Shown: positions 50,994-58,416 of the stretch, piece by piece
Layout: each line of letters starts with the position of its first letter
Numbering within the stretch: the first letter of the stretch is position 1
Assembly (NCBI GenBank): GCA_965279195.1
Contig: CBDIHP010000045.1
Span: forward strand, 248,001-312,000
Length of the DNA stretch: 64,000 nucleotides
Reading direction: 5' to 3'
Source of the DNA: CBDIHP01 sp965279195
GTDB lineage: Bacteria > Planctomycetota > Planctomycetia > Isosphaerales > Isosphaeraceae
Translations under genes and position numbers: made by a program
The notes under the pieces: generated by a model
Seen by the model: only the letters and a program-made list of their open reading frames with translations
Databases searched by the model: none
What the model was told of the DNA's origin: nothing

Positions 50994-51695
50994 TCACCCT
51001 TCGTTCCCGCCCGCACGGCTGGCGAGGCTCGGTCCCAGGAGGAACCCGAACGCCTGCCGGGCCGACCCGGAGATCGGCTTCACGCTGCGATTCACCTTCC
51101 GACCGACCGACTGGAGCACCTCGGTCGCCGGGGGCACCGCCACGCCCACGCTCAGGTCCGGCGAGGCCGCCCCGAGCGTGGTCTCGGGCAGGTCGATGAC
51201 GTCCAGGCCGATCCGCGCGGCCGGTGCCGAGGCTTCCCTCGCCATGCCGAGCGTCGCCGATGTCGCCAGCGCGAGGGCACGGTTCAGGTTCGGCCGGCTG
51301 GGGGCGGGCCGGTTCCGGACGAGGTCGCGGATCGGAATCCGGTCATCTCGACGCGGGAAGCCCAGCGCGACAACGGCGAGGATCGCGGCGGCGGCCGACA
51401 CCCAGGCGGCTCGCCGGGCGGCGGGAGACCAGGCCACGACGGCGGGACGCTCGAACTCCTCGAGGGCGGCGACCTTGAGCCGGTTGAGGAATTCCGGCGA
51501 GGCGGGCTCGAGTTTCGGGAGGCCGACGCGAAGGACCTGTTGGAGCCGCGTGAGCTGTCGCCAGATCGGCCCGCAGCGCCCGCAGCCGGAGGCGTGGTCG
51601 TCGAGCGAACGCTCCAGGTCGAGGAGGTCCCGGCCCGAGAGGTCGTCGAGCAACTCCCGGGAGAGCCGGTCGAAGTCGGGGCAGGTCAGGGACAT
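50994..51695 (-). CDS. zinc-finger (zf-HC2) anti-sigma factor with C-terminal extension
   Basis: 233 residues. The N-terminus has the zf-HC2 anti-sigma pattern, with His and Cys in LDDHASGCGRCGPIWRQL (H-x3-C-x2-C), then a membrane helix (about 105-125, WVSAAAAILAVVALGF) and a long low-complexity tail with LPETTLGAASP. It should hold its partner sigma factor at the inner membrane. Adjacent on the same strand to an ECF sigma gene (40 nt) and to the DUF3352-type gene (29 nt). Confidence 0.85.
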   Translation of the reverse strand: MSLTCPDFDRLSRELLDDLSGRDLLDLERSLDDHASGCGRCGPIWRQLTRLQQVLRVGLPKLEPASPEFLNRLKVAALEEFERPAVVAWSPAARRAAWVSAAAAILAVVALGFPRRDDRIPIRDLVRNRPAPSRPNLNRALALATSATLGMAREASAPAARIGLDVIDLPETTLGAASPDLSVGVAVPPATEVLQSVGRKVNRSVKPISGSARQAFGFLLGPSLASRAGGNEG

Positions 51696-51735
51696 CGGGC
51701 GCTCCGCTGGCGGACAATGGGGGGATCGGACGGGT

Positions 51736-52281
51736 TCATGGGCAGTTGACACCGCGACGGCCGAGATGCTCGGCGAGTTCGCCTCGCGCCCGGTGGAGCC
51801 AGGTCTTGACGGTGCCGACGGGCCGCTCGATCGATTCGGCGATTTCCTCGTAGGGCAGACCCTGCTCGTGGAACAGGACGAAGACGAGCCGGTATTCCGG
51901 TCGGAGCCGGTCGAGGGCCCGTTCGAGTTCTCCCGAGAGGTCGTCGGGGTCACCCGGGGGGGGGCGGAGATCGGGCCGGTCCTCGATCGAATCGGTCGGC
52001 AACGGGCGCCGGGCCCGCTTGCCCATCGCCGTGCGGCAGCGATTGGCGGCGATCCCCAGGAGCCAGGGGCGGAGCGGCCGCTCGGGGTCGAAACCGGCGA
52101 TCGCGCGGAGGGCCCGGAGGAAGGTCTCCTGGACCACGTCCTCCGCGTCATGCCGGTTCCCGAGCATCCGGTGGCAGAGCCCGAGGACGACGCCGTGGAA
52201 CTGGTCGATCAGCAGGCCGGGGGCCTGCGGGTCGCCGTCTCGCAGCGCCTGAACGAGGGCTCGGTCGTCGGAGGTGGTCAC
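51736..52281 (-). CDS. ECF-type RNA polymerase sigma factor
   Basis: A 181-residue group 4 sigma factor. Region 2 has DAEDVVQETFLRALRAIAGF and region 4 has LPYEEIAESIERPVGTVKTWLHRARGEL with its helix-turn-helix. A variable Pro-rich linker separates the two. It probably directs transcription of its own operon with the zf-HC2 anti-sigma and DUF3352-type genes. The promoter it recognises cannot be identified from a single copy. ATG with a moderate upstream site. Confidence 0.93.
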   Translation of the reverse strand: MTTSDDRALVQALRDGDPQAPGLLIDQFHGVVLGLCHRMLGNRHDAEDVVQETFLRALRAIAGFDPERPLRPWLLGIAANRCRTAMGKRARRPLPTDSIEDRPDLRPPPGDPDDLSGELERALDRLRPEYRLVFVLFHEQGLPYEEIAESIERPVGTVKTWLHRARGELAEHLGRRGVNCP

Positions 52282-52441
52282 GCGATAACCTGGTCCCGGC
52301 GCTCCATCGCGGGCCGCCGGCGGTCCCGAACCGTTCCGGACTGCCTGGGATTACCCGCCCGGCGCCCCTGCCGTTTCAGGGATTTTCGTCGGGCGGGCGA
52401 CTTTCTCAAGCCGGCCTCCGGAATCGGAGCGTGCGGAAATG

Positions 52442-52487
52442 ACACCGCGACCCCGCGCCGGCGTGTGCCGGGGCGGGGTCGCGGTGT
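52442..52487 (-). terminator. GC-rich hairpin with 15-bp stem
   Basis: Arms 52442-52456 and 52473-52487 (ACACCGCGACCCCGC and its complement) form a perfect stem, just after the stop of the hypothetical gene on the minus strand. It is followed by TCATTTCC on that strand, a weak T-tract. Confidence 0.55.
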
Positions 52488-52519
52488 GCTCGGGTCGATC
52501 CTGGACCGTCCCGGGCGGA

Positions 52520-52900
52520 TCAGGCGGGGTGGGCGGACCCGGCCTCGGCGGCGAGGTCGGTGAGCTCGGCGGCGGAGAGTTCGTGGAACGACCGGCCCAT
52601 CTCCTCGAGCCCTTCGTGGAGCCGGACGGCGATGGCGTGGAGCTCCGGGGAGTCGATCCGCCAGGCGATGTCGGCCAGGTCCCCGGGCTCGACCTCGCTG
52701 AGGGTCTGGCCGCGACGCTCCAGTTCCGACTCCAGGCGGAGCATGGTCTCGAGCATCTCGGCGTGGGTCTCGGCCGAGCCGCCGAGCAGGACGCACTGGT
52801 CGCCGCTGCTGATCCGCTGCTGGTCGTCCCACCCGTCGAGCCCGAAACCGATGATGGCGGCCTTGAGCCTGCGCGTCTCGCGCTCAGGTTGCGTCCTCAT
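52520..52900 (-). CDS. hypothetical protein, function unknown
   Basis: 126 residues, acidic, with two segments that look conserved: AAIIGFGLDGWDDQQRISSGDQCVLLGGSAETHAEM and LAAEAGSAHPA. No motif or family is recognised. It is a soluble cytoplasmic-looking protein with helical character. Separated by 238 nt from the ECF operon, with a strong hairpin downstream, so it is its own unit. Confidence 0.65.
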   Translation of the reverse strand: MRTQPERETRRLKAAIIGFGLDGWDDQQRISSGDQCVLLGGSAETHAEMLETMLRLESELERRGQTLSEVEPGDLADIAWRIDSPELHAIAVRLHEGLEEMGRSFHELSAAELTDLAAEAGSAHPA

Positions 52901-53107
52901 ATCGAGAGGGCCCTTCGCTTCTGGAGTGGGATGTCATACCGGCGTGGGTGGGGGCAGCCGCCCTCGGATTCGCGAGAACCTCGTCGGTCCCGCGTGCCTC
53001 CCGGCGGCCTCTCACGCCACGCGTAACTTATCGGCTGACGAACCGGCTCCATGCAGCGGGCGAGGGGGAATCGACCCGCCCCCCCGGCCCGGCCCCCTGC
53101 GACATTG

Positions 53108-53314
53108 TTACGACCCGCTCAGGCAATCCCGGGCCGACCCGCGGGCGACTTTATACGCAAGCCGCACCGTGATCGCGCGGGCCTCAAGCTGGTCCTCGCT
53201 GAAGAGCCGCCCTTCGCTCGGCGGCAAACCCGCCAGGGAGAGCGTCAGCGGAAGCAGATCCAGAAATTGCCGGTACTTTTGCTGAAGATCGGCTGCCCCG
53301 GTCGAATCGCCCAC
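53108..53314 (-). CDS. small conserved-looking protein, function unknown
   Basis: 68 residues. The GTG at 53314 follows AGGAG by 7 nt and begins MGDSTGAADLQQKYRQFLDLLPLTLSLAGLPPSEGRLFSE in translated order (read in pieces: QQKYRQFLDLLPLTLSLAG, then GLPPSEGRLFSEDQ and EARAITVRLAYKVAR). The regular composition and good start site argue it is real. A TTG 15 codons upstream is also possible. I do not recognise a function; it lies alone before the thiE fusion. Confidence 0.6.
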   Translation of the reverse strand: MGDSTGAADLQQKYRQFLDLLPLTLSLAGLPPSEGRLFSEDQLEARAITVRLAYKVARGSARDCLSGS

Positions 53315-53422
53315 GGCTGCGCTCCTGGTCGTAGCGGGTTGGGTTGGAAGGGACGCCAACGCGTCGCCGCGCCTAGTATCCCGCCCGGATCGGCCCGGGG
53401 CAAGCGGCGAGACGTTCCGGAC

Positions 53423-55000
53423 TCAATCCGTCGCCTCATCCAGCAGGGCCCGCAGTTCGGCCGCCGCCTTCCGAGGGAATTCCGCCCTCACCACCGCGGC
53501 GCTCACCGCCACCCGTCGGGCCCCCGCCTCGATCAACTCGGGCAGGTTCTCGGCCGTGATCCCGCCGATCGCGAACCAGGGCAGGGTGGTTTGCTCCGAG
53601 GCCCGCCTCGCGAACGCGAGCCCGGCGAAGTCATCGAACTCCTTCGTCCGGCTGGCGAACATCGGCCCGACGCCCAGGTAGCTCGCGGCGTCCAGCACCG
53701 CCCGTTCGAGCTGCGAGCCGTCGTGGGTCGAGACCCCGACGATCGCCGTCGGGCCCACGATCCGGCGGGCGTCGCGGACCGAGAGGTCGTCCTGGCCCAG
53801 ATGCACGCCGTCCGCCCCCGCCAGCCTCGCGAGGTCGGGGCGGTCGTTGACGATGAACCGGGCCTTTGACCTGGCGGTGAGGATCCGGACCTCACGCGCC
53901 CGCGACAGCCATTCGCGGTCGTCGAGGTCTTTCTCGCGGAGCTGGATGACGTCGGCCCCGCCCGCCAGGGCCTCGCCGACCACCCAGGTCAGGTCGCCGA
54001 GCGTCGGAAGCCCCCCGACAAGCACCATGAGTTTCGCGTCGCCCAGCACGCGCCGGGACGCCATGGCGGTGATCGTCAGCTTCTCCAGGGTGTAGACGTC
54101 GTATCGCAGGACCTCGAACTTGCCGGACGCCCACACATCAATGAGCTTGGAATACTCTTCGAGCGTCCGGAGGGCTTCTTCGACCCGCTTGAAGTTGGCG
54201 AATAGAACCGCGCGGGGGTTCTCGCGGGTCTGCTCGCTGACGGTCATGATGTGGGTGCCGACGTCAGAGGGGGTGTCGCGGGAGGCGAGGAGGATCTCCG
54301 GATCGATCGCCCGGATCGCCTCGCCGAGGCGGTGGCGCACGTCCTTGAGGCGTCGGGTGAGCATCGAGTCGTTGAGGGCGAACCGGACGTAATCCTCCAC
54401 CACGCGCAGCCCTTCCCGGGCCCGGTTCGCGGAGGCGTCGAGGATCCGGCCGAGGTCATCCCCCTGGCCGGGCTCGGTCAGTTCGAGCGGGGGGATGTCG
54501 GGGGCGAGCGGGATCGGGGCGATCTCGCCGCCGGTCTGCTCGTTGATCCGGTCGAGCAACTCGACCACGCGCAGGCCGGCGGATTCGACGGAGGCCCGGA
54601 TCGCCGGCAGCACGGTGAGGATCGCCGAGAGCATGTGCTCGGTGCCGACCAGCCGGCCCCGGTCGAACGACCTCGCCTGGCCGACCGCTTCGATGAGAAC
54701 GTCACGCGACTCGGACGCGTGCGGGATCGCCGCCGACGCGTCGCCGATCGTCTCGATCGCCCGGTCGATGACCGCGTCCTCGATCTCCACTTCAGCGATG
54801 CCCAGCGCGTCCAGGAGCGCCTGCGGGATGAGGCCGAATTCGGCGGTCAGGGCGGCGGAACGACTCTCGGTCTCCTCGGCGAGGGCCGCGAACAGGTCGG
54901 TGGGGTCGACCTGCCCCGAGGCACGACGTTGGGCGCGGAGCTCGGCTCGCCGGATCACACGCAGGGCGCCGGCCGTGAACGATTCGGGGCTGTAGTACAT
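53423..55000 (-). CDS. thiE: three-domain fusion: Clp N-terminal-like, ThiD2-like and thiamine phosphate synthase (ThiE)
   Basis: 525 residues. Residues 1 to about 150 look like a double Clp_N repeat (FTAGALRVIRRAELRAQR, LFAALAEET, GTEHMLSAILTVLPAIRASV). Residues about 185-310 match the ThiD2 domain (ILDASANRAREGLRVVEDYVRFALND, then TLEEYSKLIDVWA). Residues about 320-525 are a full ThiE with DVIQLREKDLDDREWL, VNDRPDLARLAGADGVHLGQDDL and GPMFASRTKEF. ThiE joins pyrimidine and thiazole to make thiamine monophosphate. ThiD2-ThiE fusions are known in some bacteria; the additional Clp_N part is unusual. Single gene, divergent from the peroxidase gene. Confidence 0.9.
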   Translation of the reverse strand: MYYSPESFTAGALRVIRRAELRAQRRASGQVDPTDLFAALAEETESRSAALTAEFGLIPQALLDALGIAEVEIEDAVIDRAIETIGDASAAIPHASESRDVLIEAVGQARSFDRGRLVGTEHMLSAILTVLPAIRASVESAGLRVVELLDRINEQTGGEIAPIPLAPDIPPLELTEPGQGDDLGRILDASANRAREGLRVVEDYVRFALNDSMLTRRLKDVRHRLGEAIRAIDPEILLASRDTPSDVGTHIMTVSEQTRENPRAVLFANFKRVEEALRTLEEYSKLIDVWASGKFEVLRYDVYTLEKLTITAMASRRVLGDAKLMVLVGGLPTLGDLTWVVGEALAGGADVIQLREKDLDDREWLSRAREVRILTARSKARFIVNDRPDLARLAGADGVHLGQDDLSVRDARRIVGPTAIVGVSTHDGSQLERAVLDAASYLGVGPMFASRTKEFDDFAGLAFARRASEQTTLPWFAIGGITAENLPELIEAGARRVAVSAAVVRAEFPRKAAAELRALLDEATD

Positions 55001-55212
55001 GGATCTGGCTTCGCTCGGCCGGCGGATCGGATCCGCGTGGGGCGTCGGGTCGACTTCGGTGCCCGACCTTGATTTCGGATATCGCGCGGACCATCATGAT
55101 ACTCAAGTCGTCGCGTCCCGGCTCGCACTCGATCGCGCCAGGGCACCCGCCGCACCCGCCATCGAGGCCGCCGGAAGTGTCCCCACCCAGCACCTTCGCA
55201 GGACCCCACCCC

Positions 55213-55791
55213 GTGATCCGCACGCTCCCGATCCTCCTCGCCTCGGCCTTCCTGGCCGCGATCGTCGCCGTCCCGTTCGCCCAGGCCGAGGGCGGCGCCA
55301 AGAAGGGCATCCTCAAGTTCACCATGAAGGACATCGACGGCCAGCCGGTCGACCTGTCCAAGTACGAGGGCAAGGTCCTCCTCGTCGTGAACACCGCCAG
55401 CCAGTGCGGCCTGACCCCGCAGTACAAGCAGCTCGAAGAGGTCTACGCCAAGTACAAGGCCAAGGGTTTCGAGATCCTCGCCTTCCCGGCCAATGAGTTC
55501 GGCAAGCAGGAGCCGGGCACCGATTCCGAGATCAAGGAGTTCTGCTCGACCAACTACAAGGTCAGCTTCCCTCTGTTCTCCAAGATCGTGGTGAAGGGCA
55601 AGGGGATCGACCCCCTCTACCAGTTCCTCACCAGCCCCGAGACCAACGCCAAGTTTGCCGGCGACATCCAGTGGAACTTCGCCAAGTTCCTGGTGAACAA
55701 GAAGGGCGAGGTCATCGCCCGCTTCGCCCCGCAGATCAAGCCCGACAGCGCCGACGTCACCGCCGCCATCGAGGCCGCCCTCGCCAAGTAA
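55213..55791 (+). CDS. glutathione peroxidase family protein (Cys type), secreted
   Basis: 192 residues. The GTG at 55213 begins a signal peptide (RTLPILLASAFLAAIVAVPFAQA). The peroxidase core has the catalytic Cys in VNTASQCGLTPQY, the Gln in FPANEFGKQEPG and the Trp-Asn in IQWNFAKFLV. The residue is Cys, not selenocysteine (codon TGC). Such bacterial enzymes usually use thioredoxin rather than glutathione and reduce lipid and other hydroperoxides, here probably in the periplasm. It is followed 30 nt later by a hairpin terminator. Confidence 0.9.
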   Translation: MIRTLPILLASAFLAAIVAVPFAQAEGGAKKGILKFTMKDIDGQPVDLSKYEGKVLLVVNTASQCGLTPQYKQLEEVYAKYKAKGFEILAFPANEFGKQEPGTDSEIKEFCSTNYKVSFPLFSKIVVKGKGIDPLYQFLTSPETNAKFAGDIQWNFAKFLVNKKGEVIARFAPQIKPDSADVTAAIEAALAK

Positions 55792-55821
55792 ACCGCGATT
55801 GATACGTCGAACCCTGACGAT

Positions 55822-55847
55822 GAGCCGCACCCCAACCGGTGCGGCTC
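55822..55847 (+). terminator. hairpin terminator after the peroxidase gene
   Basis: A 10-bp perfect stem GAGCCGCACC/GGTGCGGCTC with a 6-nt loop, followed by TCTGCATTCC. The T-run is poor. Confidence 0.55.
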
Positions 55848-55995
55848 TCTGCATTCCTGCCCTTCACGCAATGCTCCCAGGTAGCGAGGGCTGTCGTCGA
55901 GCCGAAGTCGAGGCGTCTCCCACCGACATCGAGCCCGGACAGCGCTTGACCTGACGGGCAATTCGCAAACCTTCACGGTCCAAGCCTCGCGAACG

Positions 55996-56030
55996 AAAAC
56001 GGCCGACGATCCCCGAAGGATCGCCGGCCG
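55996..56030 (-). terminator. rho-independent terminator of the HlyD-type gene
   Basis: A 13-nt stem at 56018-56030 and 56000-56012 (one G-U pair on the minus strand) with a UUCG-type loop, then TTTT on the minus strand (55996-55999). It sits 30 nt after the HlyD-type stop. Confidence 0.8.
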
Positions 56031-56059
56031 ATCGTATTTCACATCTTCGCTCGACCCGC

Positions 56060-58123
56060 TCAACTCCGAGGCGACGCCTCGTTCCCCCCCGCGGTTCGGA
56101 CCGGCGGGGGCGCCGGGGCGGACGGGGCCGCGAACAAGGGCGAGGGGAGCCGATCCGGGCGTGCAACGACCTGGTCCCCCGGCTTCAGCCCGTCGCGGAC
56201 CTCGGCGTAGGACTCATTCATCAGGCCCAGGTCGACCTGCTTCCACTCCCACTTGAGCGGCTCCTCCGGGTCTTTCCTCGGCTGGGCGACCGCCACGAAC
56301 GGCTTGTCGCCCACCCAGCGCACGCCCTGGACCGGGACGCGGGTGGTATCCTTCTTCGCATCGACGAAGAACGACACCTCGGCGCTCAGGCCGGGGCGGA
56401 GGTCGGAGAAGCCGCCGGTCTCGATGTTGACCACCGCGAAGTAGATTCGGGTGTCCGAGAACGGGCCGTTCGACGGGGCCGGGATCGCCGTGACCTCCGC
56501 GACCGTGCCGCGCAATGGGCGGTCGGGGAAGGCATCGATCTTGATCTCCGCCTGCTGACCCTGGTGGATGTAGGCCACCTTGGACTCGTTGATCTTCGCC
56601 CGGACCCGCATGTGGTTCGGGTCGGGGAGGTCGAAGATCGGCTGCCCTTCCCGGACGGTCACGCCTTCCTGGATCTGCGCCTCGGTCCGGCCCCAGCTAT
56701 TGGTCTGGTTGGCGTACACGACGATGCCCTCGCCGGGCGCGCGGATCGTGCAGTTGACGATCATCCTCTCGATCCGCTTGAGGCGGTCGGATTCGAGCTG
56801 GAAGGCGGCCTCCTGGGCGTACTTGTCCGACTTGATCGACTCGATCTTGGCCTCGAGCGCCTTGAGAAGCCGGGGCCTGGTGTACTTCTCCAGGCGCTCC
56901 TCCATGCCGAGCGCCTCGTTCAGCGAGATCTTGGCCCGCTGGAGCGAGAATTCGTCCGCCTGGTACTGCTGATAGGCCCGGAAGCCCTTGTTGTAGACGT
57001 CCTTCGACCACGCCAGGTTCCGCTCGGCACGGTCGTAGTCGAGTCGACAGGCGTTGATGTACTGCTTGATCAGCATCGCATCCTGGGGATAGATGCCGTC
57101 GCGGTACTCGCGGTAGCTGATGAGATTGACGTCGAGGATCGACTGGACCTGCTCGACGGCGGACTTGGCCTGTTCGTACTTGATGCGCTGGGACTGCAAC
57201 TCGTCCTTGAACGAGGACGAGTCGAGTTCGCAGACGACCTGGCCCTTGGTGACGGGCGTGCCTTCGGAGAGGATGGAAATGATGCGGGTGGATCCCGGTT
57301 TCTCGTCGCCGATCATCCCGCCGCCACCGCCGCCACCGCCGCCACGGCCGCCGCCGCCACCCCCGCCGCCGCGACCACCCCCGCCGCCGCCACCACCGCC
57401 ACCTCCGCTGCGACCCCCGCCGCCGCCACCACCGCCGCCGCCCGCGATCGTGCTGCCGCCCGATCGGCCGGCGGAGGACCGTTGCGGTACATACGGGGTC
57501 ACGGCGTAGTTGAAGCTACGGATCGACGGCTTCCTGAGCGTGGCTTCGTTGGTCGCTCCGGAGGTCGCGCCCCCCGCCGATGCGCCACCCGCACCGCCGC
57601 CAGTTCCACCGCCGCCGGATGCGCCGCCTCCGCCTCCGCCGCCCGAGGCACCGCCGGCCCGCGCACCGCCGCCGGACCCGCCCCTGGCCCCGCCCGCGCC
57701 GCCGGCCATCCCGCCGCCCGATGCACCGCCCGAGGAGGAGGTTCCGCCGGAAGTTCCGCCGGTCCCACCTGCCATCGCACCGCCGGCGCCGCCGCGAGAT
57801 GCAGTGCCGCCGGTCGTGCCGCCGACCATGCCGAGGAGGGCCTCGACCTGGCAGCGGATCTGGGTATTGCTGGCGCTTTCCAGCGACCCCGTCTCGGTCA
57901 CGTACATCGCCAGCCGGCCCGTGTCGACCGACAGGATCTCCAGCGAGGCGGGTTTCGTCGACCAGTATCGAGACGGGGTGAACCCCGACTGGTAGGTCTT
58001 CCAGCCCGCGCCGGCGGCCGCCACGCCGCAGATACCGAGACCGATCCAGAATCGGCCGCGGCGTTTGCGTGGCGAGGAGGTCGCCGCCGGGAGCGCCGTC
58101 AGGGTCGTCAAATCCAGGGACAT
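56060..58123 (-). CDS. HlyD-type periplasmic adaptor with long glycine-rich insert
   Basis: 687 residues. The ATG at 58123 follows GGAGGGAG. One N-terminal membrane helix (about 24-42, GLGICGVAAAGAGW) precedes a lipoyl/barrel pattern: GRLAMYVTETGSLESA, then a coiled-coil hairpin (about 310-440, SQRIKYEQAKSAVEQVQS and DRAERNLAW), then the barrel with IRAPGEGIVVYANQT and the membrane-proximal domain. Between about residue 98 and 275 lies a region of Gly, Ala and Ser with several long GG tracts, absent from ordinary HlyD/MacA proteins. It could pair with an ABC or RND pump and a TolC-like factor; none is next to it. Confidence 0.87.
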   Translation of the reverse strand: MSLDLTTLTALPAATSSPRKRRGRFWIGLGICGVAAAGAGWKTYQSGFTPSRYWSTKPASLEILSVDTGRLAMYVTETGSLESASNTQIRCQVEALLGMVGGTTGGTASRGGAGGAMAGGTGGTSGGTSSSGGASGGGMAGGAGGARGGSGGGARAGGASGGGGGGGASGGGGTGGGAGGASAGGATSGATNEATLRKPSIRSFNYAVTPYVPQRSSAGRSGGSTIAGGGGGGGGGGRSGGGGGGGGGGGRGGGGGGGGRGGGGGGGGGMIGDEKPGSTRIISILSEGTPVTKGQVVCELDSSSFKDELQSQRIKYEQAKSAVEQVQSILDVNLISYREYRDGIYPQDAMLIKQYINACRLDYDRAERNLAWSKDVYNKGFRAYQQYQADEFSLQRAKISLNEALGMEERLEKYTRPRLLKALEAKIESIKSDKYAQEAAFQLESDRLKRIERMIVNCTIRAPGEGIVVYANQTNSWGRTEAQIQEGVTVREGQPIFDLPDPNHMRVRAKINESKVAYIHQGQQAEIKIDAFPDRPLRGTVAEVTAIPAPSNGPFSDTRIYFAVVNIETGGFSDLRPGLSAEVSFFVDAKKDTTRVPVQGVRWVGDKPFVAVAQPRKDPEEPLKWEWKQVDLGLMNESYAEVRDGLKPGDQVVARPDRLPSPLFAAPSAPAPPPVRTAGGNEASPRS
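57317..57443. repeat. CCG/CCA trinucleotide tract encoding polyglycine
   Basis: An almost uninterrupted run of CCG and CCA triplets on the plus strand (GGC/GGT Gly codons on the minus strand) inside the HlyD-type gene. A second, less pure Gly-rich block is at about 57555-57800. Prone to slippage and to assembly error. Confidence 0.9.
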
Positions 58124-58416
58124 TCGATCCCACTCCCTCCGCCGGACGAAACAGCGGGCGCGGACCGCCACCTCGGAACGTGGCCGGGCCGGTGCCGTCG
58201 TCGCGATCGTTTCGGGGCGATTCACGTGAGTTGGAGTGCGACGCGGGCTGGTGGGGAAGAACTCCCGGGCCTCCCCGCATCGCTCACCCACGCCGCCGGC
58301 CTGCTCACGACCGGCCGGACGACGAGGGCGCTGTCAAGCTTGATCTATTCTAGACTCGGCGTCGAATTTTCCCAGGTCGTGCCCGAATTCCGGACAAGTT
58401 CTGGGACCCGCAAAGT

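Noticed and set aside
55213..55791. Selenocysteine glutathione peroxidase
   Set aside because: The catalytic codon is TGC (Cys), not TGA, so no selenocysteine insertion is needed.
57120..57509. Proline-rich open frame on the plus strand
   Set aside because: It is the antisense of the glycine-rich tract of the HlyD-type gene; polyproline is the expected translation of CCG/CCA triplets and no domain is visible.
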